A DNA stretch of 26,274 bases from Faecalimonas sp. (lineage in GTDB: Bacteria > Bacillota_A > Clostridia > Lachnospirales > Lachnospiraceae): positions 1-26,274 of the forward strand of contig JAPFCT010000295.1 of NCBI GenBank assembly GCA_026169575.1. The letters are read 5' to 3'. The notes beneath the pieces are model-generated. The model had not been told where the DNA came from and searched no databases. It saw only the letters and a program-made list of their open reading frames with translations. The translations under genes and the position numbers were made by a program. Positions 1 to 7,429 of this stretch are shown in pieces (position 1 is the stretch's first letter; every line of letters starts with the position of its first letter).

Positions 1-2859
1 ATCCTGCAGGATCGGGAGAAAGAGCAGAGTTTTGCTTCTCACCGACAACTTTTGGATGCTTATACGAAGAAGGCAGAGCAGGGGAAAGAGATTCTTCTGG
101 AAGAGAGGAACTGCCAGCAGAAATATGACTGTTATCTTGCGGAGCTGGATGACTGCAGGGAAGAGCGAAATTTGATCGAAAAAGAACTACATCAATATGA
201 AACACTTTTGCATGAGACAAAAGCAGAATTAACTGAGAAGGTGTATTTGTGGGAAAAACAAAATGAGGAACTGCATCTTCCGGCGGAAACGATGCAAAGT
301 ATTGCAAGAAATATAGAAAGTTATGAACTGGGAAGTGATTATTCAGAAATCAGGGAGGCGGCAAAACCGAGGCTGTATGAATTAGAAAGACAATTTTCAG
401 AGCAGCAGATGCTTTTGGAAAGAGACATCAAAGAGAGGAAGGAAGAGTTGCAGTGTGCAGAATCCGAACTGGAAGCATGGAAAAATAAGAAAGATCCTGA
501 ACCGGAACAGACGCAAAGTGTAAAAGCGAACCGGGCGCTTTTGAGAAAGAAAGGAATCCCGTATCTGCAGTTTTACAAGGCGGTCGAATTTGATCAAATG
601 CAGGAAGAAAGCAGTATGGATCATTTGGAAGAAGCGCTGCTTCAGATGGGAATACTGGATGCGCTGATTATCCCGCAGGAGTACCGGGAACAGGTATATG
701 CGCTGGATGCAGGTGTGTGTGACCGATATTTGTTTGGCGATGTGGAATCTGTGAGACAGAATCTTCAGGGAGCGCTGAAAGCGGATAATGAAAAAAAGGA
801 TATGCTGTTCGGACAGAAAATTTCAGCTATTCTGGCAGCGATCGAATTTGGTGATGGCCAGGAAGTGGAGAGTCATTCATGGATTGACCGGGATGGAAAT
901 TATCGGCTTGGCATTCTGGAGGGAACGATCACAAAAGAATATCGTGCACATTTCATCGGAGTACGTGCAAGAGAAAAATTCCGTCAGGAAAAGATCATAG
1001 AGCTGACAGCAGTTTGCGGGCAGATTGCGGAAAAGATAGAAGAGCTGGAAAGACAGTTAGGAGATAACCACAGTAGATCAGAAAAACTACAGAAAGAGTG
1101 GAGCGCATTTCCGGGAGAAGAAGATTTAAAAACAGCAGCAAGAGAAGTTGCAGACCGGGAGTATAAATTAGAATTAGTAAATAAAAGATTATGGGAGCAG
1201 CAGAATCTGGTGGAAAGGGAGAGAAAGCTGCTTGATGAAGTGAGGATCAAAGCAAGAGAAATCTGTGAAAAGTGCTATCTGGCGCCGCGGTTAGATTTGT
1301 TTGCACAGGCAGTTTCCGCGCTGCATCGCTATAAAGAAATGCTTTTGGAACTGCAGGCTTCTCATGGAAATTATCAAAATGAACTTCGTTATATCAGCAG
1401 TCAGAAAGAGAATCTGGAAGACTTGGAGGCAGATTTGGATGATATCCGCTATGAGTTGAATCGTATCCGCCTGAAAGTAAGAGAATCGGAAGGATACCTG
1501 ATCTCGATTCAGAAACAGCTTGCGTTGACAGACTATGAGCAGATCAAAGAACGACTCGATTATTGTGTAAAACGGCTTTTAAATCTTCCGGGAGAGCGGG
1601 AAGGCTGTGTCAGAAAGCAGGAGGCAGTCCGAAAAGAAATAGAAGTTTTGGAAGAAAAGAACCGGGAGAATGGACAAAAGCGACAAGAACTTTGCGGAAA
1701 AAAAGAGAGGTATCAGAAAGTCTTTGAGCTGGAATACCGGCTTGGCTATGTCAGGGCGGATCTGAATGATGTGAATGATATAGCAGGTAAGGCACGAAAG
1801 ATCTGCGGCTTATTTGCCGGAAGTTTTGGAAATAAAAAGCAGAGTGATCTGTTTGGGAATCTTCAGGAAAGTTATCATCAGAACAGAGGGTATCTGCTTG
1901 ATTATCAGATTACGCTGCAGTCTTTGTTTGAAGAGGTTGATGCAGAGAGCAGTTTTTCTGAGGTGAGTGTGAAACGAATTGATATCCTGGCAAAATACCG
2001 CGGAACAGCAGTGAAATTTAAAGAACTGATTGCAAAAATGAATGAGGATGCAGAGGTATTGGAACAGCTGTTAAGCGACAGGGACCGGGAACTGTTTGAG
2101 GATATTCTGGCGAATACAATCAGTAAAAAGATTCGCGGAAAAATTCAGGCGAGCAGACGATGGGTAGAGAAAATGAATACGCTCATGGAGTCCATGCAGA
2201 CATCGAGCGGTCTCAAGCTGAGCCTTCGGTGGAAAAATAAGCGGGCAGAAAAAGAAGATCAGCTGGATACGAAAGCGTTGGTAGAGCTGCTTCAGAAGGA
2301 TGTGGAAATCATGCGGGAGGGAGAAGTAGAAAGTCTGTCCAGACATTTCCGGTCTAAGATTGAAGAGGCAAGAAAGATTTCCGGCGAGGCAGGCTCTGTT
2401 CAGTCTTTTCATGCAACAATGAAGGAAGTGCTTGATTACCGCAAGTGGTTTGAATTTCAGCTGGAATGTCAGAAGACGGGAGAGAAAAAGAAAGAATTAA
2501 CAGATCGCGTATTCTTTACCTTCAGTGGGGGTGAAAAGGCGATGGCGATGTATGTTCCGCTGTTCTCGGCTGTGGTTGCAAAATATGCCGGGGCACGTCC
2601 GGATGCACCAAAACTGATTTCGTTAGATGAAGCTTTTGCCGGTGTCGATGAGACGAATATCCGGGATATGTTCCGCCTTATGGTAGAGTTTGAATTTAAC
2701 TTTATGATCAATTCCCAGATTTTGTGGGGAGATTATGATACGGTTCCGGAACTGGCGATCTATCAGCTGATTCGGCCGGAAAATGTAAAATTTGTATCTG
2801 TAATCCGTTATATCTGGAATGGAAAGAATAAGATAATGGTCACGGGAGAGGAAAAGTAA
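1..2859 (+). CDS. jetC: Wadjet-type SMC ATPase JetC (TIGR02680-like), 5' end missing
   Basis: The reading frame is open from base 1, so this is the C-terminal 952 residues of a larger protein; family members are about 1,300-1,400 residues, so the N-terminal Walker A head lies left of the window. The visible part is mostly Glu/Lys/Arg-rich coiled coil. It ends in an ABC head half: signature motif FSGGEKA at about 2518-2541, then Walker B LISLDEAFAGVD at about 2614-2650, then a D-loop and an INSQILWGDY segment. This order and wording are typical of TIGR02680 proteins. By family knowledge JetC is the SMC-like motor of Wadjet, which extrudes and recognises small circular DNA, with JetA/JetB as kleisin partners. 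The next gene, four bases downstream, is the matching JetD. A TTG at 52 is not a credible start because the frame continues upstream. Confidence 0.88.
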   Translation: MLQDREKEQSFASHRQLLDAYTKKAEQGKEILLEERNCQQKYDCYLAELDDCREERNLIEKELHQYETLLHETKAELTEKVYLWEKQNEELHLPAETMQSIARNIESYELGSDYSEIREAAKPRLYELERQFSEQQMLLERDIKERKEELQCAESELEAWKNKKDPEPEQTQSVKANRALLRKKGIPYLQFYKAVEFDQMQEESSMDHLEEALLQMGILDALIIPQEYREQVYALDAGVCDRYLFGDVESVRQNLQGALKADNEKKDMLFGQKISAILAAIEFGDGQEVESHSWIDRDGNYRLGILEGTITKEYRAHFIGVRAREKFRQEKIIELTAVCGQIAEKIEELERQLGDNHSRSEKLQKEWSAFPGEEDLKTAAREVADREYKLELVNKRLWEQQNLVERERKLLDEVRIKAREICEKCYLAPRLDLFAQAVSALHRYKEMLLELQASHGNYQNELRYISSQKENLEDLEADLDDIRYELNRIRLKVRESEGYLISIQKQLALTDYEQIKERLDYCVKRLLNLPGEREGCVRKQEAVRKEIEVLEEKNRENGQKRQELCGKKERYQKVFELEYRLGYVRADLNDVNDIAGKARKICGLFAGSFGNKKQSDLFGNLQESYHQNRGYLLDYQITLQSLFEEVDAESSFSEVSVKRIDILAKYRGTAVKFKELIAKMNEDAEVLEQLLSDRDRELFEDILANTISKKIRGKIQASRRWVEKMNTLMESMQTSSGLKLSLRWKNKRAEKEDQLDTKALVELLQKDVEIMREGEVESLSRHFRSKIEEARKISGEAGSVQSFHATMKEVLDYRKWFEFQLECQKTGEKKKELTDRVFFTFSGGEKAMAMYVPLFSAVVAKYAGARPDAPKLISLDEAFAGVDETNIRDMFRLMVEFEFNFMINSQILWGDYDTVPELAIYQLIRPENVKFVSVIRYIWNGKNKIMVTGEEK

Positions 2860-2863
2860 CAAA

Positions 2864-4171
2864 ATGGAAGAAGAAAAACAGAAAATGCTTCAAGAATGTC
2901 TGGCATATTTCCGGGAACGTCCAGTCTATCAAAAGGTGTTTACGAAATTGAAAAACAAATATGAAAGTCTGGGATATATAGGAGGAAAAGCAGTACTGAC
3001 TGATCTGACTGCTGCGGATAAGATACAGCTTGGTGGATTTTTACAGAGAGATTATACGGAGAACCGGTCTGTCACGATATCAGCGACAGCTTTTGAGGAG
3101 CATTTATCTAAGAGCAGATTTTCGGACGTTTCTCTGGAGGAACTGCTGCAGGCTTATTTTGGGGCGGAAATGCGGGCAAAAAAGGAGGAAAGAGAAGAAG
3201 AAAAGCGAAGAAGAGCGATTTTTTTCGAGCAGGTAATAAAAGGATCTGAGGATACATTTGCAGGGAAATGGGTGCAGAGAACGCTGCAAAAACAGACAGA
3301 CGGTTATGGGATGTTGATTCAGCAATATAACCGTGATCCGGAAAAACTGTATCAGGTGCTGAAAAATGTTCTGAAGGCAGTTATGCAGCTGCAGGGAAGA
3401 AAAGAAAAAGAACCGCTGGCAGTTTTTGCTGCCCGGGTGACCGGAGATCCGCATTACTTTGACGCGGGGACGGCAGCGGAAAAATTACTTCTGAGCATTC
3501 TTTCGTCAGAGCAGGCAGGAGAAGAAGACAACGAATTGTCCCGGATGGAGAAAGAAAAGCAAATTTTTTACCGGGCAGGAATTTTAAAAGATGAACTGTC
3601 TAACGATACACTTGCCTATGGGATCCGGGCGTGGAAACAAGATAGAAGTGTTCATGAAGGTATAGAAGGATTTTTAAAAGAAAAAGAACCAATCCGGCTG
3701 ACGCTTCATACGATTGGAAAATTCGGATGTGTGGAGGCAGGTCAGAATCCGATTTATCTTTTGGAAAATCCGGCAGTATTTTCAGTTTTTATAAAAACGT
3801 ATCCAAAGTGTGCGGCTGTCTGTGTGAACGGACAGCCACGGCTTTCTACGCTTGTTTTGCTGGATCTTCTGAAAGAAAATCATACATTTTCTTATCAGGG
3901 AGACTTTGATCCGGAGGGACTTCTGATTGCCCAGCGCCTGAAAGAACGGTATGGAGAGAAACTCTCTCTGTGGAATTATCGGACCGAATGGTATCAAAAA
4001 TATTTGTCAGAGGTAGAAATCAGCGAAGTGCGGATAAAAAAGCTGGAGAAAGTATTTCTTCCAGAACTGCAGGAGCTGAAAAGGTGTATGCAGAGGGAAA
4101 AAAGGGCAGCATACCAGGAAACGATGCTGGAAGAATTAATCTATCATGAAAAATCAACAGATACGGTATGA
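2864..4171 (+). CDS. jetD: Wadjet Toprim nuclease subunit JetD (TIGR02679/DUF2399-like)
   Basis: This 435-residue protein starts four bases after the jetC stop, behind a GAGAGG stretch. Its C-terminal third carries the Toprim-like pattern of the DUF2399/TIGR02679 family: a glutamate in LLENPAVF, then NGQPRLST, then the acidic GDFDPEG motif (D-x-D) followed by LLIAQRLKERYG. The N-terminal part is Lys/Glu-rich and probably helical. By family knowledge JetD is the nuclease that cuts plasmid DNA once the JetABC motor has engaged it. TIGR02677, 02678, 02680 and 02679 normally form one four-gene cluster, so JetA and JetB are expected upstream, outside the window. This DUF2397/2398/2399 class is one of the described Wadjet types; I am not certain of the type number. 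The stop overlaps the next ORF as ATGA. Confidence 0.86.
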   Translation: MEEEKQKMLQECLAYFRERPVYQKVFTKLKNKYESLGYIGGKAVLTDLTAADKIQLGGFLQRDYTENRSVTISATAFEEHLSKSRFSDVSLEELLQAYFGAEMRAKKEEREEEKRRRAIFFEQVIKGSEDTFAGKWVQRTLQKQTDGYGMLIQQYNRDPEKLYQVLKNVLKAVMQLQGRKEKEPLAVFAARVTGDPHYFDAGTAAEKLLLSILSSEQAGEEDNELSRMEKEKQIFYRAGILKDELSNDTLAYGIRAWKQDRSVHEGIEGFLKEKEPIRLTLHTIGKFGCVEAGQNPIYLLENPAVFSVFIKTYPKCAAVCVNGQPRLSTLVLLDLLKENHTFSYQGDFDPEGLLIAQRLKERYGEKLSLWNYRTEWYQKYLSEVEISEVRIKKLEKVFLPELQELKRCMQREKRAAYQETMLEELIYHEKSTDTV

Positions 4172-4383
4172 GAGGAAACATGAAAAGACATATTGGAGAA
4201 ATTATTTTCAATTTACGAAGGGAAAAACATTATACACAGAGACAGATTTCCGACCAGTTATGTTCCGTAGCAGAGATAGAAAGAATTGAAGCGGGGAAGA
4301 AGACACCTAATTATTTTCTTTTGGATATGCTTTTTGAACGGATGGGAAAAGCAACAGACGCTGCAGTGGTACAAACACGGTGA
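4168..4383 (+). CDS. Small XRE-family helix-turn-helix protein, possibly a truncated regulator
   Basis: The ORF encodes 71 residues and overlaps the jetD stop by ATGA, which suggests translational coupling. A second ATG at 4180, four bases after AGAGG, is an equally good start and begins exactly at the conserved domain (MKRHIGEIIFNLRREK). The sequence is a compact XRE-type HTH: LRREKHYTQRQISDQLCSVAEIERIEAGKKTPNYFLLDMLFERMG, with the scissors pattern of the fold. In Lachnospiraceae this HTH wording usually begins regulators of several hundred residues with a TPR-like C-terminal part; here the frame stops right after the HTH. It may therefore be a natural stand-alone repressor of the defence operon, or the 5' remnant of a longer gene. 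The fold is clear; the role is inference. Confidence 0.65.
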   Translation: MRGNMKRHIGEIIFNLRREKHYTQRQISDQLCSVAEIERIEAGKKTPNYFLLDMLFERMGKATDAAVVQTR

Positions 4384-4505
4384 TCAGAGGCGTAAAAAAG
4401 TATGTATTCCATTCTTATGAATTATAATTTCCCGAAAATGTCATAAACTTTCTTTGTCAAAAATGTTATTCTACGACTGAGAAAAGGATCATGGAGGGAT
4501 CACGG

Positions 4506-5879
4506 ATGAGAACATGTATAAAAAAGGGAATATTGTGTTGCGGAATCATAAGTCTGTTTCTTGCAGGATGCCAGCCCTGCCAGTCGCAGTCTTCTTCAGA
4601 GAAACAGACGATGGAGCAAAAAACAGTCATTGGGGGAGCAGATCAGATGAGTAACGCGGAGCGGGAGATATACATAAATACAATCCCCGCAAGTGAGCCG
4701 CTGAATCTTACAACGGAGCAGAAACTGGAGGATTTTGATTTCTTTTGGAATACGATAAGGGATAAAGTGTATTGTCTGGATGAATATTTTGAAAAAATGG
4801 GAGTAGATCCGGAGGAATATATTTCAAATTTTCGTAAGAAGGCAGAGGAGAGTGGAAATGATTATGAATTCTAGGAGGCTTTAAACGATTCGGCGCAGAT
4901 GTGTGCCGGGTACTGGCATATAGGGTTAAATTCTCCATACTGGTCAATGACGGCAGGTTTAACATTGTCTGGGGAGTCGGATAGTATCCAGGCGATAGGA
5001 AAAGATGAAAAGAGCTCTGTACTAAAGTACTGGGATGTGCTGCTGGCACAGAATTCATATCAATATAAAAGCAGCAGGCAGCAGAGGATCCCGGCAGAAC
5101 CGATGCCGGAACTGAACATTCTCGATGAAAAAACAGCAGTGATCACAATACCGACTTTCGCATACAATTCACAGCGGGAAGCAGCCGGAGAAACGTTGAT
5201 TGCGTATATGAAACAAGTATCGGATCATGAAAATGTGATTTTTGATCTGAAAGGGAACCGGGGAGGAAATGATACGTTTGCCTATTACAATCTGGTCGCT
5301 CCCAATATAGATCAGGCTATAACAAAAACCGGATTGAGATTTTTCAAAATGTCAGATGATATTTTGGAAGCGAACCTGGTCTCAGGAGTAGAAAGTGAAC
5401 CGAAGAAGTACCGCATTGGATATGAAGAGGAGCAGGTATATGCCTCTGCTCCGATCTCACAGCTGCCAGAGGAATTGCAGGTTGAAAATGGTGAGTATGG
5501 GAATGCGGATTATTTTATAAGAAATGATAAGACGATTTTTCCCAGATTTGACCATAAAATTTTGAAAGGGAAGCTATGGGTGCTGACATATCCGGAAAAC
5601 TATTCGGCGGCGGAAACCTTTGTATCGTTTTGTAAATCAACGGACTTTGCAGTGCTGGTAGGGCAACAGACAAAGGGAGATGGCGGAAGTGGACAGCCGC
5701 TGTGGTTTCGTCTGCCAAACAGTGGACTGGAAGGTTCTGTGACAAGTCTGTGGAGGCTGAACGAGGACGGAACAAATAATATGGAAGAAGGCACAAGACC
5801 AGATATCGAATCTCCGGAAGGTGAGACGCCGCTTGAGACTTGCCTGCGGGTGATCAAGGCGGCTGAGGAGAACGAATGA
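4506..5879 (+). pseudogene. S41-family peptidase-like lipoprotein interrupted by an in-frame TAG
   Basis: One frame runs from ATG 4506 to TGA 5879 (458 codons with stops) and is broken only by TAG at 4872-4874. GGAGGG seven bases before 4506 makes that the start rather than the ATG at 4491. The first 122 residues open with a lipoprotein signal (MRTCIKKGILCCGIISLFLAGC, lipobox LAGC), so the intact protein would be anchored outside the membrane. After the stop come S41 motifs: DLKGNRGGNDTFAYY and ENYSAAETFVSF, where the Ser before AAE aligns with the catalytic serine, then VGQQTKGDGG. The lysine sits two positions before the usual catalytic lysine of CtpA-like enzymes, so activity is uncertain even in an intact form. 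The next in-frame ATG (4899) lies 20 bases from the AGGAGG at 4873, poor for restart. Either a real nonsense mutation or a base error. Confidence 0.75.
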
Positions 5880-5922
5880 AAATTTAGAAGCAAGAACTGA
5901 AACATATGGAAAGGAATGTCTT

Positions 5923-6834
5923 ATGAAAAGAATAAAGAAACTTGTAGCGATCCAGCCCGTCTCTTTTCTGGAGCAGAGCAGGGAAAAATTAAAGGAATAC
6001 TGTGAGGAAACTATCTTTTTTGATTCTCAGCCGGAGAGCGCGGAGGAGATTGTGCAGCGGATCGGGGATGCAGATGCGATTTTTGTCAGTTACACACATG
6101 CGATCGGGGAGGAGATCTTATCGAGATGCCCGAACCTTGCATATATCGGGATGTGCTGCAGCTTGTATTCGGAAAAGAGTTCCAATGTGGATATTGCCTA
6201 TGCGAGAGCGCATGGGATCACGGTGACGGGGATCCGGGATTATGGAGATGAAGGAGTTGCAGAGTATGTACTGATGAACCTGATCGGAAGACTTCACGGG
6301 GCGGATGGATATCCTCCGCTTTTGGGAGAAAGTTCAGAGATTTCCGGTACAAATGTCGGGCTGTTAGGACTTGGGGCAAGCGCGCAGGCGGTTGCAAGAG
6401 CGTTAGGTGCAATGGGAGCCCGGATCAGTTATTACAGCCGGACGAGAAAGCCGGAACTGGAAGCGCGGGAGGGCTACCGCTACTGTGAACTTTCCGAGTT
6501 ATTAAAAGAAAGTGATGTCATTTGCAGCTGTCTGAGCAAAAATGTGACACTACTGTATGAGGAAGAATTTGAGGCGCTCGGAGAAAATACGATTTTATTT
6601 AATACTGCGCTGAGTCCTTGTTTTGAGCAGCGTGCGATTGAGAAATGGCTGGACCGGAGCAACACCTGGTATTTCTGTGACACGCTGATGGGACTTGGGG
6701 ACGAATCACTGCTTGCGCGGGGAAATGTCAGATGTCAGAAACGTTCGTCCGGGATGACAAAGCAGGCAGTACTACGGCTGAACGAGAAAGTACTTGCCAA
6801 TCTGGAAAGATATTGTAGTGGGAATATTTCTTAG
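5923..6834 (+). CDS. Divergent D-2-hydroxyacid dehydrogenase-fold NAD(P)-dependent oxidoreductase
   Basis: This 303-residue protein has the layout of the D-isomer-specific 2-hydroxyacid dehydrogenases. The split substrate domain shows IGDADAIFVSYTHAI and CPNLAYIGMCCS, then VDIAYARAHGITVTGI with GDEGVAEYVL. The Rossmann domain has the glycine motif VGLLGLGASAQAVARALG at about residues 145-162. The catalytic positions of the family look changed. The usual INTARG segment with the active-site Arg reads FNTALSP, and the usual C-terminal HxAG-T segment with the catalytic His reads QKRSSGMT. It may therefore reduce an unusual substrate, or bind NAD(P) without classical activity. Related gut sequences are sometimes labelled dihydrofolate reductase on weak grounds. 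An AAGGAATG stretch lies just before the start. The fold is secure; the substrate is unknown. Confidence 0.75.
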   Translation: MKRIKKLVAIQPVSFLEQSREKLKEYCEETIFFDSQPESAEEIVQRIGDADAIFVSYTHAIGEEILSRCPNLAYIGMCCSLYSEKSSNVDIAYARAHGITVTGIRDYGDEGVAEYVLMNLIGRLHGADGYPPLLGESSEISGTNVGLLGLGASAQAVARALGAMGARISYYSRTRKPELEAREGYRYCELSELLKESDVICSCLSKNVTLLYEEEFEALGENTILFNTALSPCFEQRAIEKWLDRSNTWYFCDTLMGLGDESLLARGNVRCQKRSSGMTKQAVLRLNEKVLANLERYCSGNIS

Positions 6835-6881
6835 CACACGGGGTATACTTTCACCAAAGAAAGAGAAAGGTGGAAGAAAAA

Positions 6882-7316
6882 ATGGTAGAACCAGATACAA
6901 TTAAATTATTGAGGGAATGTGATGCAGGGATTCAAATGGGAATTTCTTCGATCGAGGAAGTGCTGGAATATGTGCATGACAAAAAGCTGTACCAATGTCT
7001 GTCAGACTGTATGAAAAAACATGAGAAGCTGAAAGAGGACATCCAAAAAATACTGAAAGAATATCAGGATGAGGGAAAAGAGCCCGGAATGGTGGCGAAG
7101 GGAATGTCGTGGGTAAAGACAAACGTCAGGCTTGTACTAAATGAGTCGGATGCGACGATCGCAGATCTGATCACAGACGGCTGTAATATGGGAGCCAAGT
7201 CGCTTGGAAAATATCTGAATGAGTATCCGGAAGCAGAACTGAAAGTGAAGGAGATCGCCAGAAAACTGATCCATCTGGAAGAAGATCTTGCAGAGGATCT
7301 GAGAAAGTATCTGTAA
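6882..7316 (+). CDS. DUF2383-like four-helix-bundle protein of unknown function
   Basis: The protein is about 144 residues from ATG 6882, chosen because AAGGTGG ends eight bases before it; an upstream GTG at 6870 sits inside that ribosome site and is less likely. It is all-helical by composition, with Glu/Lys-rich amphipathic stretches. It follows the pattern of the ferritin-like DUF2383/PA2169 family: a first helix DTIKLLRECDAGIQMGISSIEEVLEYV, a second SDCMKKHEKLKEDIQKILKEY, then a central VAKGMSWVKTNVRL and NESDATIADLITDGCNMGAKSLGKYL. No signal peptide or membrane segment is visible. In other bacteria such proteins are often linked to stress, but no function is established, and the neighbours here (an oxidoreductase and ribonucleotide reductase) do not settle it. 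Family assignment is moderate. Confidence 0.6.
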   Translation: MVEPDTIKLLRECDAGIQMGISSIEEVLEYVHDKKLYQCLSDCMKKHEKLKEDIQKILKEYQDEGKEPGMVAKGMSWVKTNVRLVLNESDATIADLITDGCNMGAKSLGKYLNEYPEAELKVKEIARKLIHLEEDLAEDLRKYL

Positions 7317-7360
7317 GCAGCCAGCCGATGCCGCTTGTCGGAAAATCAAGAAAGAAAATC

Positions 7361-7389
7361 TTGCGAAGCACTATATATTGTGGTAATAT
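7361..7389 (+). promoter_or_regulatory. Probable promoter of the ribonucleotide reductase operon
   Basis: A -35-like TTGCGA (7361-7366) is followed, 17 bases later, by TAATAT (7384-7389), with TG one base upstream as an extended -10. The first NrdR-like box fills exactly the spacer between the two elements, which fits a repressor-controlled promoter. Assigned by pattern only. Confidence 0.5.
7368..7383 (+). promoter_or_regulatory. NrdR box 1
   Basis: The 16-mer GCACTATATATTGTGG matches the known NrdR-box consensus ACACWATATWTWGTGT at 14 of 16 positions. It lies between the -35 and -10 elements ahead of the large subunit gene. NrdR is the Zn-finger/ATP-cone repressor of ribonucleotide reductase genes; its own gene is not in the window. 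Confidence 0.7.
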
Positions 7390-7398
7390 CAAAAAGTA

Positions 7399-7414
7399 AT
7401 ACAATAAATAGTAC
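7399..7414 (+). promoter_or_regulatory. NrdR box 2
   Basis: ATACAATAAATAGTAC matches the NrdR consensus at 12 of 16 positions. It begins 31 bases after box 1, with 15 bases between the boxes. Tandem NrdR boxes are typically spaced by about three helical turns in this way. It sits just downstream of the expected transcription start. Confidence 0.6.
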
Positions 7415-7429
7415 GAGGCGATATAGAAA

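Noticed and set aside
4453..4461. TTTGTCAAA, a Spo0A-box match ahead of the S41 lipoprotein gene
   Set aside because: A single short A/T-rich match in a region without other supporting sites; expected by chance, unlike the cluster at 11772-11894.
4872..4874. Programmed amber readthrough or pyrrolysine at the TAG in the S41 gene
   Set aside because: No recoding element, tRNA or methylamine gene is visible, and the position is before the catalytic domain in a family that does not use it; a mutation or base error is simpler.
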